A stretch of DNA of 64,000 bases from Pseudonocardia kujensis. GTDB lineage: Bacteria > Actinomycetota > Actinomycetes > Mycobacteriales > Pseudonocardiaceae. The stretch is from positions 62,001 through 126,000 of the forward strand of contig NZ_JAJSOK010000006.1 in the NCBI RefSeq assembly GCF_021283305.1, in the 5' to 3' direction. Position 1 is the first letter of the stretch; each line of letters opens with the position of its first letter. The translations under genes were made by a program, and so were the position numbers. Below are positions 18,401 through 26,326 of this stretch, in pieces. The notes beneath the pieces were generated by a model. That model had not been told where the DNA came from, ran no database searches, and saw nothing but the letters and a program-made list of their open reading frames with translations.

Positions 18401-18510
18401 GCGTGCACCTCTCGCGGGTCATGGCGAAGCTCGGCGCCGCGGGCCGCACGGACGCGGTGGCGATCGGGTACGAACGGGGCCTCATCCCTCCCCGATCTAC
18501 CGTTCAGTAA
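15451..18510 (+). CDS. Large ATPase LuxR-family regulator (LAL type)
   Basis: 1019 residues. AAA/NTPase domain: Walker A SGDAGVGKS (about 41-49) and Walker B VLLVLEDLHWADRSS. A long helical repeat (TPR-like) middle is followed by a C-terminal LuxR HTH (LTPRERAVLALVAEGRTNRQVGEALYISEKTVSVHLSRVMAKL) in the last 65 residues. This is the MalT/LAL architecture, typically activators responding to a small ligand. ATG at 15451 is chosen because the ligase-like start VGIGLVGRGAER follows shortly; an upstream in-frame start would run over the neighbouring small ORF. It precedes the P450/FadD pair by 53 bp in the same direction and may control it. Confidence 0.88.
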   Translation: MTPVPRPGVGIGLVGRGAERAVLAAALERARAGRGTGVLLSGDAGVGKSRLIAELTAQAREAGALVLLGRCIETAGVELPYLPFTEIVGRLLAERPGLAERHPGLLRLVPGESAAERGGRELGQLQVFEALLSALDTVSGEGPPVLLVLEDLHWADRSSRDLLVFLLSRLGAGRLLVVATYRADDLHRRHPLRPVLAELVRLPAVERLELAPLPPADALALVTALAGELGLPERELHRLARRSEGNAFFAEELVSAAGGGAGLPEALTDVLLARFEQLPAPARQVLRVASVAGRSVADVTLAEVSGLDTAQFEEAVREAVAHHLLVPDERGDLAFRHALLREAVYGDLLPGERARIHSRYADLIAARLAQPATPGRPSPVGASPAAALAHHALAAHDLPRALAASVRAAREADRVGAPAEVLRHAERAVELWPAVPDAEALTGTDEIAVTLWAAWSASTTGDPARGIALSTRALELVDASEDRARAAEVRVRHAIRLLEGNESPAAAVAAAREAVELLRDRPPCADLAWAHAVLARALWRIDDVPGVREHGAEALRICRAAEAALHAGTDAPPAEHGVDPGTALSDALQDVAAAEADALISLAVAEEFEGRGPRSRELLSEALPLARGSGNIGVELRIFYNRGLSFLEEGAASAAAAEFAAGMRRATETGTTWSGYGMDMRVARLMSEFVAGDWEAAEDTARLGGAMVAPVVAGRLAAAGLLVEVARGRLTEAERRWAELDSRDQEDDQVVLLLGGAGVEAALWRGEPAEALRRADTALADLDRLLPHHIAAIMLAALGLAAVPEGAHEPAERLLTCAEEAAEKGIPRSGSLGVEGRAWLARARAERDRVRGQADAATWTGVLEAFGYGDPYREAEARVRRAEAHLAAAGRTEDRAAAARLREEAVADLDAAVEVAARLGAAPLRARAADVRARAGARRSRPEAASGDPGPLTPRERAVLALVAEGRTNRQVGEALYISEKTVSVHLSRVMAKLGAAGRTDAVAIGYERGLIPPRSTVQ

Positions 18511-18563
18511 CTATGGTGGGGCGAGGCGCCGGTCACCGCGGACCGGCAGGAGGGATCGCCTGC

Positions 18564-19856
18564 ATGTCCACTGACGCGACCACCACGGATCACACGGCCC
18601 TCGACCCGGGACGCCCGGACCTCTCGGACGTCGAGGGGTTCTGGACCATCCCCGTCGAGGAGCGCGCCGCCGCGTTCGCGTGGCTGCGCACCAACGAGCC
18701 GATCCCCTTCTACCCCGAGCCGGACTTCGGCCATCTCGAGCCGGGCCCGGGCTTCTTCGCGCTGACGCGGCTCGACGACATCGTCGAGGCCAGCCGGACC
18801 CCGCAGGTCTTCACCTCGGGCTCGGGCTCGACCTCGGTCGTCGACCAGCCGCCGGAGTTCGCGGAGTTCTTCGGCTCGATGATCAACATGGACGACCCGC
18901 GGCACGCCCGGCTGCGCCGGATCGTCTCGCGCGGCTTCACCCCGCGCCGGCTCGCCCAGCTCACCGAGGACGTGCAGCGGTCGGCGACCCGGATCGTCGA
19001 CGACGTGGTCGACCGCGGCGAGTGCGACGCGGTCACCGAGATCTCCGCCCGGCTGCCGCTGAAGATCGTCTGCGACATGATGGGCATCCCCGAGAGCCAG
19101 CACCGCTTCGTGTTCGACCGGACGAACGTGATCCTCGGGGCGCAGGACCCGGAGTACGTGCCGGAGGGCACGGACGTCATCACCGCCCTGCTCACGGCGG
19201 GTGGCGAGCTCGCGGCGCTGATGAAGGACCTCGGCGCCGCGCGGGAGAAGGACCCCACGGACGACGTCACGTCCGCGCTGGTCAACGCGGAGGTCGACGG
19301 TGAGCGGCTCACCCCGGACGAGCTCGCCAGCTTCTTCGTCCTGCTGGTGGTGGCGGGCAACGAGACCACCCGCAACGCGATCAGCTGGGGCCTGAAGTTC
19401 CTCACGGACAACCCGGACCAGCGCGCGGCCTGGCTCGCCGACCTCGACGGCGTCACGCCCACCGCGATCGACGAGATCGTCCGGCTCGCCTCGCCGGTGA
19501 TCTACATGCGGCGCACGCTGGCCCGCGAGGCGGTGCTCGGCGGCAAGGAGCTGGCCGCGGGCGACAAGGTGGCGCTGTTCTACTGGGCCGCGAACCGCGA
19601 TCCCGCGCACTTCGCCGACCCGGACCGGTTCGACGTCCGGCGCTCGCCGAACCCGCACGTCGGCTTCGGCGGACCCGGCCCGCACTTCTGCCTCGGCGCC
19701 CACCTGGCCCGTCGGGAGATGGCGGTGATGTTCCGCGAGCTGCTCACCCGGGTGCCGGACATCCACGTCACCGGGGAGCCGGAGCGGCTGCGGTCGATGT
19801 TCATCAACGGCATCAAGCACCTGCCGGTCGCCTTCACGGCCGGAGGGGCCCGGTGA
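18564..19856 (+). CDS. Cytochrome P450 (CYP124/125/142-like lipid hydroxylase)
   Basis: Soluble bacterial P450, 430 residues. I-helix LLVVAGNETTRNAISW, ExxR in DEIVRLASPVIYMRR, and heme loop GFGGPGPHFCLGAHLARREM with Cys376 as thiolate ligand. The GGPGPHFCLGAHLAR loop, MINMDDPRHARLRRIVSRGFTPR and ISARLPLKIVCDMMGIP resemble the CYP124/125/142 group, which hydroxylate terminal carbons of sterol side chains and branched lipids. The stop overlaps the start of an acyl-CoA ligase by 4 bp (GTGA), so hydroxylation and CoA activation are probably steps on one substrate. ATG at 18564 follows AGGAGGG. Confidence 0.9.
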   Translation: MSTDATTTDHTALDPGRPDLSDVEGFWTIPVEERAAAFAWLRTNEPIPFYPEPDFGHLEPGPGFFALTRLDDIVEASRTPQVFTSGSGSTSVVDQPPEFAEFFGSMINMDDPRHARLRRIVSRGFTPRRLAQLTEDVQRSATRIVDDVVDRGECDAVTEISARLPLKIVCDMMGIPESQHRFVFDRTNVILGAQDPEYVPEGTDVITALLTAGGELAALMKDLGAAREKDPTDDVTSALVNAEVDGERLTPDELASFFVLLVVAGNETTRNAISWGLKFLTDNPDQRAAWLADLDGVTPTAIDEIVRLASPVIYMRRTLAREAVLGGKELAAGDKVALFYWAANRDPAHFADPDRFDVRRSPNPHVGFGGPGPHFCLGAHLARREMAVMFRELLTRVPDIHVTGEPERLRSMFINGIKHLPVAFTAGGAR

Positions 19857-21490
19857 ACTATCCCGAGGTGCCCGTCGGCGCGGTGCTCGCCGGGTCCGCG
19901 CGCCGCTACGGCGACCGGGTGGCCGTGCACCACGACGGCCGCGACCTCACCTACGCCCAGCTGTTCGCGCGGGCCTCGGCCTTCGCGAACGCCCTGCGCG
20001 AGCAGGGTGTGGGCCGGGGCGACGTGGTCGCGATCCACCTGCCGAACTGCCCGCAGTACGCGATCGCCTACTACGGCATCCAGCTCGCCGGGGCGACCTT
20101 CACCCCGGCCAACCCGCTGCTGCCGCCCGCGGACCTCGCGGCCCAGCTGGCCGACGCGGGCGCGGTCGCGCTGGTGAGCTGGGAGGCCGCGTACCCCGCC
20201 TTCGCGGCGGTGCGCGACCAGACGCGGGTCAAGTTCGCGCTGGTCACGAACCGGGAGCAGGCCGTCGACCCCGCGGTGCGGCTGACCGGGCAGGGGGCGT
20301 CGGACTTCGAGGAGTTCCACGCGCAGGCGTCCACCGAGGCGCCGGCCGTGGAGATCGACGTCCACCGCGACCTCGCCCACCTCGCCTACACCGGCGGCAC
20401 CACCGGACGGTCGAAGGGCGTGCAGCTGCCGCACCGCAACGTGGTGGTCAACGTCCTGCAGTACGCCTGCGCGGGCTCCGGCGCGCGGCCCGAGCTCGAC
20501 GCGCACGGCGGCCTCGTGCTCGCCGACCAGGGCCCGGCCGAGGAGTTCCCGATCCGGTTCGGCACCGGCGTGGTCGTCAACATCACGCCCTGGTTCCACG
20601 CGATGGGCACGGTCGGCGGGCTCAACATCCCGCTGCTCTCCGGCACCACCAGCGTGCTGCACGAGCGGTTCGACCCGGCCGTCTACCTGGCCGACGTCGA
20701 ACGCTTCGGGGCCACCTCGATGGGCGGCGCCCCGCCGCTGTACGCCGCGCTGCTGCGCCACCCGGACTTCGCGACCCGGGACCTGTCGTCGGTCCGGGCG
20801 CTGAGCTCGGGGGCCGCCCCGCTGCCCGTCGAGCTGATCGAGGCGCTGCAGCGGCGGCTGGGCGAGGACCTTGTGATCGTGGAGGGCTACGGGCTCACCG
20901 AGGTCACGATGGGCGCCACCCAGAACCCGACCGCGCGCTCCGCGGTGCGCAAGGCCGGGAGCGTGGGCCCGCCCGTCGCGGACACGGAGGTCCGGATCGT
21001 CGACGAGCAGGGCCGGCCGGTGCCGCAGGGCACCGAGGGCGAGGTCTGCCTGCGCGGCCCGCAGGTCATGATCGGCTACAAGGACCGGCCGGAGGAGACC
21101 GCGGCGGCGCTGCGGGAGGGCTGGCTGCACACCGGCGACGTCGGCGTCCTCGACGAGGACGGGTACCTGCGCATCGTCGACCGCAAGAAGGACATGCTGC
21201 TCTACAAGGGCTACAACGTGTACCCCCGGGAGCTGGAGGAGCTGCTGTTCCGGCAGCCGGGCGTGCTCGGGGCGGCGGTCGTGGGGCGGCCGGACGTGAA
21301 CGTCGGCGAGCTGCCGGTGGCCTTCGTGGTGGCGCCGGGCCGCACGGAGGCCGAGGCCGTGGAGCTGATGGAGGCGGTGAACGCACAGGTCCTGCCCTAC
21401 AAGCGGCTGCGCGAGATCCGGCTCGTCGACGAGATCCCGGTGTCGGCTGCGGGGAAGGTGCTCAAGCGGGAACTGCGGCAGCGCCGGTGA
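19853..21490 (+). CDS. Fatty-acid/steroid-type acyl-CoA ligase (FadD family)
   Basis: ANL-superfamily adenylate-forming enzyme, 545 residues. P-loop YTGGTTGRSKGVQLPH, the VEGYGLTEVTMG motif, GWLHTGDVGVLDEDGY, the hinge DRKKDMLLYKGYNVYPRELE and the catalytic lysine near the C-terminus (SAAGKVLKREL). GTG 19853 overlaps the P450 stop, giving tight coupling. It likely activates the carboxylate produced after P450 oxidation. A hairpin at 21517-21547 ends the unit. Confidence 0.9.
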   Translation: MNYPEVPVGAVLAGSARRYGDRVAVHHDGRDLTYAQLFARASAFANALREQGVGRGDVVAIHLPNCPQYAIAYYGIQLAGATFTPANPLLPPADLAAQLADAGAVALVSWEAAYPAFAAVRDQTRVKFALVTNREQAVDPAVRLTGQGASDFEEFHAQASTEAPAVEIDVHRDLAHLAYTGGTTGRSKGVQLPHRNVVVNVLQYACAGSGARPELDAHGGLVLADQGPAEEFPIRFGTGVVVNITPWFHAMGTVGGLNIPLLSGTTSVLHERFDPAVYLADVERFGATSMGGAPPLYAALLRHPDFATRDLSSVRALSSGAAPLPVELIEALQRRLGEDLVIVEGYGLTEVTMGATQNPTARSAVRKAGSVGPPVADTEVRIVDEQGRPVPQGTEGEVCLRGPQVMIGYKDRPEETAAALREGWLHTGDVGVLDEDGYLRIVDRKKDMLLYKGYNVYPRELEELLFRQPGVLGAAVVGRPDVNVGELPVAFVVAPGRTEAEAVELMEAVNAQVLPYKRLREIRLVDEIPVSAAGKVLKRELRQRR

Positions 21491-21516
21491 CCGTCCTCGC
21501 GCTGTGATCGTTCGGC

Positions 21517-21547
21517 GGAGGCTCGGCGGCCGTGCGGCCGAGCCTCC
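21517..21547 (+). terminator. Intrinsic terminator after FadD
   Basis: An 11-bp perfect stem (GGAGGCTCGGC at 21517-21527 with GCCGAGCCTCC at 21537-21547) around a 9-base loop, 27 bp after the FadD stop. Confidence 0.75.
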
Positions 21548-21636
21548 CGCCGGCACCCGTCGTCCCTGACGACACCGATCGGGTGAGCCGGCCGGGGTGC
21601 GCTAACGGCGGTGCGTGACGAGCCGATGTACCGGGC

Positions 21637-22113
21637 GTGACCGTGTTGCCTGCCGCCCCGGCCCGTTGCTCCGTGCCGGCCCCGCGCGGGGCCGGCCGGG
21701 AGGCGGCGACCGTCGTCCTTCCGGCGGTTCCGGGTCGGCATCGCCAGGGGCACGGTGGAGGGCACGGCGAGAGCCGCCGAGCGCAGCCTGGCCGCTCGTG
21801 CGCCCCGGTCGGGCCTCGGGCGACCCGGCGCCACGAGGCGGAGCGCGTCCCCGCCGCGTCCGTGCTGGCGGAGCGCCTGCTGACGCCGGTTCCGGCGCCG
21901 CAGGCCGAACGGCGGGGCCGCCGGGTCTCCCCGGCGTTGCACGGTGCCGTCGCGGCCGCCTACTCGGTGACCGCGCGGGCCGGCAGCCTCACGACGCTCG
22001 CGGCGATGCTGGTGCTGGGCAGCGCCGTGGCGGCCTCGGCCGACGGCACGATGCCCAGTGGGCCGGCCGCGACCACGGTGACGACCCTGCAGGATCCCGC
22101 CGGGACCCCGTAG
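21637..22113 (+). CDS. Hypothetical protein with one hydrophobic segment
   Basis: 158 residues. A basic, Arg/Pro/Gly-rich N-terminal half is followed by RVSPALHGAVAAAYSVTARAGSLTTLAAMLVLGSAVAASADG, whose hydrophobic end could be a membrane or anchor segment, then a short Thr/Pro tail. GTG at 21637. The first 70 residues have weak gene-like character, and a later start (for example the GTG around SVLAERLL) may be the true one. Not recognised. Confidence 0.45.
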   Translation: MTVLPAAPARCSVPAPRGAGREAATVVLPAVPGRHRQGHGGGHGESRRAQPGRSCAPVGPRATRRHEAERVPAASVLAERLLTPVPAPQAERRGRRVSPALHGAVAAAYSVTARAGSLTTLAAMLVLGSAVAASADGTMPSGPAATTVTTLQDPAGTP

Positions 22114-22128
22114 GCCCCCGACCCGGGG

Positions 22129-22347
22129 TCAGGCCGCGACGCCGTCCTGGTTGAGCGGGGTCTTGAGGACGTGGTCGACCAGCCGCATGACGAGCTGACC
22201 GCCACCGAGCCGGTAGCCGAACTCCTCCCAGGTGAGGAGCTCACGGGAGAGCACTTCACCGACCGGGCCGGGGTACAGCCGGGTGACCCGGAACGCGGCC
22301 GCGCGCAGCCGCATCTTCTCGTGATGGTCCATGGGGACGGGACTCAT
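22129..22347 (-). CDS. Conserved small actinobacterial protein
   Basis: 72 residues from ATG 22347, which follows GGAGGTG at 7-base spacing. Sequence MSPVPMDHHEKMRLRAAAFR... VTRLYPGPVGEVLSRELLTWEEFGYRLG. The YPGPVGE-xxxREL-xWEEFGYRLG pattern is familiar from small uncharacterised actinomycete proteins; no function is known to me. Basic N-terminus, amphipathic C-terminal helix, no TM. It faces tenA across a 240-bp divergent gap. Confidence 0.7.
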   Translation of the reverse strand: MSPVPMDHHEKMRLRAAAFRVTRLYPGPVGEVLSRELLTWEEFGYRLGGGQLVMRLVDHVLKTPLNQDGVAA

Positions 22348-22440
22348 TCCACTCACCTCCGTGACGAAGGACGTGCGGGTCGGCGCGCGCTCAGCGCTGA
22401 GTCGCCATCCGTGGTGTTCCATCCTGACCCACCCCGTTTA

Positions 22441-22485
22441 CGGGCAGGTGTCATCCTGCCCGAAGAGTGACCAGGCTCTCACTCT
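22441..22485. promoter_or_regulatory. Two stem-loops in divergent gap upstream of tenA
   Basis: Perfect inverted repeats CGGGCAGG-6-CCTGCCCG (22441-22462) and AGAGTGA-8-TCACTCT (22464-22485) lie side by side between the small gene start (22347) and tenA (22590). They may be operator sites or an RNA leader structure. No conserved TPP-riboswitch core is seen near tenA. Confidence 0.4.
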
Positions 22486-22589
22486 GAGCGCACGAACTGT
22501 AGAACGCGACTACCCCACGCGGACATGATCACTCGGCAGGTGGCCCACGCCACACCGGCGGATCTGCCGGGGGCCCTACGGTTCCGGGC

Positions 22590-23258
22590 ATGAGCACCCG
22601 TACGACCGACGTCCTGTGGGGCGACGTCGAGGACGTCTACGCCGCCGTCCTGGCGCACCCGTTCGTCACCGGGCTGACCGACGGCACGCTGCCGCACTCG
22701 GCCTTCCGGCACTACATCGTCCAGGACGCGCACTACCTGCGCGGGTACGCCCGCGCGCTCGCGCTGTGCGCGGCCAAGGCACCGGGCGAGGACGACCTCG
22801 CGATGTTCTGCGCGCACGCGGCCGGCGCGATCGCCGCCGAGCAGGAGCTGCACGCCGAGCTGCTCGGCAAGCTCGACCTGACCGCGGAGCAGGCGGCGGC
22901 CCTGCCGGTCGCCCCGGCCACCCAGGCCTACGTGAGCTACCTGCTCGCCACGGCGTACTCCGGCTCCTACGCGGAGGCGGTCGCGGCCGTGCTCCCCTGC
23001 TACTGGATCTACGCGAAGGTCGGCGAGCACCTGGTGGAGGCCGGCTCCCCGGACCCGCTCTACGCCCGCTGGATCGCCACGTACGGCGGCGCCGAGTTCC
23101 AGGCCGTCGTCGACGCCGTGCTGGCCGCCACCGACCGGATCGGCGAGGCTGTCTCCGCGGCGGAGCTCGCCCGGATGCGGGCACATTTCACCACGACCAG
23201 CCGGTACGAGTGGATGTTCTGGGACGGCGGCTACCGCGAGGAGGGCTGGCCCGTGTGA
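22590..23258 (+). CDS. tenA: TenA-family thiaminase II / aminopyrimidine hydrolase
   Basis: 222 residues, the usual TenA length, heme-oxygenase-like helical fold. LPHSAFRHYIVQDAHYLRGYARAL, the active Cys in VLPCYWIYAKVGEHL (Cys137) and the C-terminal SRYEWMFWDGGY (with Glu) match TenA. It salvages degraded thiamine pyrimidine (aminopyrimidine to HMP). ATG at 22590. No other thiamine gene is adjacent and no TPP riboswitch is visible, so control is by other means. Confidence 0.9.
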   Translation: MSTRTTDVLWGDVEDVYAAVLAHPFVTGLTDGTLPHSAFRHYIVQDAHYLRGYARALALCAAKAPGEDDLAMFCAHAAGAIAAEQELHAELLGKLDLTAEQAAALPVAPATQAYVSYLLATAYSGSYAEAVAAVLPCYWIYAKVGEHLVEAGSPDPLYARWIATYGGAEFQAVVDAVLAATDRIGEAVSAAELARMRAHFTTTSRYEWMFWDGGYREEGWPV

Positions 23259-23306
23259 GTCCGCCGGGCGCGGCAGGGGCACGGCAGGGGCCGGGCAGAG
23301 CCGGGA

Positions 23307-23726
23307 TCAGCGCTGGTCGAACCGGTCCGGGATCAGCAGGTGCAGGACGAAGGCCACGATCGCGACGACGATGGCGCCCCAGAAGCCGGGCCAGAAGCCC
23401 TCGACCACGAAGGGCAGGCCGATCCGCGAGGCGAACGAGCCGACCAGCCAGAACAGCAGGGCGTTGACCACGAGGCCGAACAGCCCGAGCGTGAGGATGT
23501 AGAGCGGGCAGCTCAGTATCTTGATCACGGGCTTGAGGAACGCGTTGACCAGGCCGAAGATCAGCGCCACCACGACCAGGGTGCCCACCCGCGAGCCGGT
23601 GGTGCTCCCGCCGAGCTCGATGCCGTCGACCAGCCAGGTGGCGACCCACAACGCGACCGCGACCACGACCACCCGGATGACGAACGCGAGGACCCAGGAG
23701 CCCTCGCGCTCGTCGACCCAGCTCAC
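23307..23726 (-). CDS. Phage-holin-family membrane protein (PF04020 type)
   Basis: 139 residues with four hydrophobic segments. FGLVNAFLKPVIKILSCPLYILTLGLFGLVVNALLFWLV is the hallmark of the mycobacterial phage-holin superfamily IV / DUF360 group (Asn-Pro-Leu-rich membrane protein). ATG at 23726. There is no other phage gene nearby, so this is a chromosomal membrane protein of unknown role, not evidence of a prophage. Confidence 0.85.
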   Translation of the reverse strand: MSWVDEREGSWVLAFVIRVVVVAVALWVATWLVDGIELGGSTTGSRVGTLVVVALIFGLVNAFLKPVIKILSCPLYILTLGLFGLVVNALLFWLVGSFASRIGLPFVVEGFWPGFWGAIVVAIVAFVLHLLIPDRFDQR

Positions 23727-23799
23727 GAGCCCTCCTCGCCGGCGCTCGTCGGTCGCGTTCGCGACGCTGCACCGGTGAACGGTGAGCTCGCACGCTCGC

Positions 23800-25035
23800 T
23801 CACGACACCACCGCCTGGGACACGAGGACCCGCAGCTGCGGGCGGATCGGGTAGGTGCTCGACGGCATCAGCTGGGTCATGAACACCACGCTCAGCTCCT
23901 CGGCGGGGTCGACGTAGAAGGCCGTGCTGGCCAGCCCGCCCCAGCCGTACTCGCCGAGCCCCTGCAGCTGCTTGCCCGCCGCCGGGTCGACGACGACCGA
24001 GAACCCGAGCCCGAAGCCCGTGCCCTGGTAGGTCGACTCCGCGAAGATCGGGCGGCCGACGGTCTCCAGGTCGGCCCCGCCGGGCAGGTGGTTGCGCGTG
24101 GCGTAGGCGAGGGTGCGCGGGCCGAGCAGGCGCACGCCGTCGAGCTCGCCGCCGCGGGCGAGCATCTGGGTGAAGCGGTGGTAGTCGTGGAGCGTCGAGG
24201 CCAGCCCGCCGCCGCCGGACAGGAAGGTCGGCTCGCGGGTGATCGCCTCGGCCATCGCGCCGCTGCGGACCAGCCCGCCGCCGGGCCGGGGCTGGTACAG
24301 CGCGGCCAGCCGGGCCAGGTCCTCCTCGCCGGAGACGTGGAAGCCGGTGTCGGGCATACCGAGCGGGTCGAGGATCCGGTCTCGGAAGAACGCGTCGAGG
24401 GACATGCCGGAGGCGACCTCGACGACCCGGCCGAGCACGTCCGTGGAGACGCCGTAGTTCCACTCGGCACCCGGCTGGAACAGCAGCGGCAGGCCCGCCC
24501 AGGTGTCACAGGCCGTGGCGAGGTCGTGCCCCCGCGGGGCGCCGAACTCGTGGCCCTTGCCGCGGTACATCTCGTCGACGGGGTGGGCGTGGTGGAAGCC
24601 GTAGGTGAGCCCGGACGTGTGGGTGAGCAGGTGCCACACCCGGATCGGCTCGGTGGCCGCCTCGGTGCCCGGGTTGAGCGCGGAGCCGGACCGGTAGACG
24701 CGGGTGTCGGCGAACGACGGGATGTACCGCGCGATCGGGTCCGTGAGCTCGAGGGCGCCCTCCTCCCACAGCATCAGGGCGGCGATGGAGGTGATCGGCT
24801 TGGTCATCGAGTAGATGCGCCAGATCGTGTCGTCGGTGACGGGGAGCCCGGCCTCGACGTCCCGGAGCCCGTGGTGCGCCACGTAGGCGACCTTGCCGCG
24901 CCGGGCGACCGCGACGGACCAGCCGGGGAGCTTGCCGGAGTCGACGTACTTCGCGAAGTGGGTCCCGATGCGGTCCAGCCGCTGCGCGTCGAGCCCGACC
25001 TCGCCCGGCTCGACCTCGGTCTTCAGAGCGCTCAC
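23800..25035 (-). CDS. Serine beta-lactamase-like hydrolase / esterase
   Basis: Class C beta-lactamase fold, 411 residues, without a signal peptide. Motif 1 is SMTKP (Ser-x-x-Lys); motif 2 is the Tyr in WNYGVSTDVLG; HTSGLTYGF and the C-terminal GYGWGGLASTAFYVDPAEEL complete the family pattern. Proteins of this set (EstB-like) usually hydrolyse esters. GTG at 25035 is used. Next to it upstream is the PucR regulator on the same strand (20 bp). Confidence 0.85.
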   Translation of the reverse strand: MSALKTEVEPGEVGLDAQRLDRIGTHFAKYVDSGKLPGWSVAVARRGKVAYVAHHGLRDVEAGLPVTDDTIWRIYSMTKPITSIAALMLWEEGALELTDPIARYIPSFADTRVYRSGSALNPGTEAATEPIRVWHLLTHTSGLTYGFHHAHPVDEMYRGKGHEFGAPRGHDLATACDTWAGLPLLFQPGAEWNYGVSTDVLGRVVEVASGMSLDAFFRDRILDPLGMPDTGFHVSGEEDLARLAALYQPRPGGGLVRSGAMAEAITREPTFLSGGGGLASTLHDYHRFTQMLARGGELDGVRLLGPRTLAYATRNHLPGGADLETVGRPIFAESTYQGTGFGLGFSVVVDPAAGKQLQGLGEYGWGGLASTAFYVDPAEELSVVFMTQLMPSSTYPIRPQLRVLVSQAVVS

Positions 25036-25055
25036 GATCCCGACAGTACCGAGGA

Positions 25056-26291
25056 TCACCGGGCGGGTGTGAGCACCGCGCGGCCGAGCCAGCGGCACGC
25101 GAGCAGGGCCAGCTCGAGATCGATCCGGCCGTCGGTCAGGGGCCGCCCGCGCTCGCGTTCGGCCCGGCCCACCCGGTACCGCACGGAGTTCTTGTGCATC
25201 GTCAGGTGGTCGGCCGCCGTGGTGTAGCTGCCCCCGGCCGCGAGGAACACGCGCAGGGTCTCGCGCAGCCGGGCGCGTTGCGGGTCGTCGACCGTGAGCC
25301 CGCCGAGGGTGTCGGCCACCCAGGTGCGGGCGGCGTCGAGATCGGCGCAGAGCAGGGCGACGGCGCCGACGTCGGCGAAGGTCGTCACGGTCCGGGCGTC
25401 GCCGCCCGCGGCGAGGGCCACGGTCTGAGCGCGGACGGCCTGGCGGTGGCTCTCCCGGAACCCGGCCACGCCGCTTCCGGGTTCGCCCACGGCGATCCGC
25501 ACGGCCTGCGCGTTCTCCTCGGCGAGCGCCTCCGCGGCCCTGGCGACGTCGGCCACCGAGGAGTCCCGCCCGAGCGGCAGCCACGCCCACGTCGTCGCGT
25601 GGTCGTAGGCCACGCACAGCGGCCGGCCGCGGCAGCCGGTCCGCTCCGCCAGCGTGCCGACGAGCCGGACGACCGCCGCGCCCTCCCCCTCGCCGGACCA
25701 GGCGAGGAGCGCGAGGTGCCGTCCGCGCAGCCCGTAACCCAGGGTGGTCTCGAGCGCGTCGAGGTCGTCGGGACCGTCGCCGGCGAGCAGCGCCCGCACC
25801 CGGCCGGCCCGCAGCGTGTCCCGGTTCGCGAGCCAGCGCTCGCGCTCCTCCTCGTAGACCTCGGCCACCTGCTGGCACATCCAGTCGACGTAGCCGAAGG
25901 TGTCGCCGACCATCCGCCGCGCGACGCCGAGCGCCACCACCGGGTCCTCGCGGCGCCGGTCCAGCTCGGCGAACATCCAGCGCAGAAGCCGGTCGTGGCC
26001 CACCCGGTAGGCGCGGAGCAGCGCGTTGACCGGGACTCCGCGCTGGGCGAGCCGGCGGGCGTACTCGAACGCGGCCGACGGCGGTTCCATCCGCTCGGCC
26101 GGGATCTCGTGCGCGAGCATGTGCAGGATCGTCTCGACGTTGCCCTCCACCGAGGCGCCGAGCAGCTCGACGATCCGCGGGTCGCCGTCGAGCTCCGCGA
26201 TCTCGGTCGCCATCAGCTGGCGCAGGTCGAGCGCGATCTCGACGACGCGCCGGCCCAGGGCCACGGCGATCGCGCGGACGCAGCCGCCCAC
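25056..26291 (-). CDS. PucR-family transcriptional regulator
   Basis: 411 residues. A helical N-terminal region (RsbRD-like, MLAHEIPAERMEPP... RRLAQRGVPVNALLRAYRVGHDRLLRWMF), a GGDEF-like middle and the PucR C-terminal HTH: LRVFLAAGGSYTTAADHLTMHKNSVRYRVGRAERERGRPL. The MHKNSVRYR recognition helix is diagnostic. GTG 26291 is the first usable start after the monooxygenase stop (36 bp). Last regulatory gene of the esterase-BVMO unit; it probably controls that unit. Confidence 0.85.
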   Translation of the reverse strand: MGGCVRAIAVALGRRVVEIALDLRQLMATEIAELDGDPRIVELLGASVEGNVETILHMLAHEIPAERMEPPSAAFEYARRLAQRGVPVNALLRAYRVGHDRLLRWMFAELDRRREDPVVALGVARRMVGDTFGYVDWMCQQVAEVYEEERERWLANRDTLRAGRVRALLAGDGPDDLDALETTLGYGLRGRHLALLAWSGEGEGAAVVRLVGTLAERTGCRGRPLCVAYDHATTWAWLPLGRDSSVADVARAAEALAEENAQAVRIAVGEPGSGVAGFRESHRQAVRAQTVALAAGGDARTVTTFADVGAVALLCADLDAARTWVADTLGGLTVDDPQRARLRETLRVFLAAGGSYTTAADHLTMHKNSVRYRVGRAERERGRPLTDGRIDLELALLACRWLGRAVLTPAR

Positions 26292-26326
26292 CTGGGCGAG
26301 CCCGGCCGGGGTCCGGACCGCCCCTC

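Noticed and set aside
15451..21490. Secondary-metabolite cluster (LuxR, P450, AMP ligase)
   Set aside because: No PKS, NRPS or other core biosynthetic gene is present; the P450 and ligase look like lipid catabolism.
22348..22589. TPP riboswitch before tenA
   Set aside because: The conserved CTGAGA-type core elements could not be found; only simple inverted repeats are present.
23307..23726. Prophage indicated by a holin gene
   Set aside because: This holin-like family is common as a chromosomal membrane protein in actinobacteria and no integrase, capsid or terminase gene is nearby.
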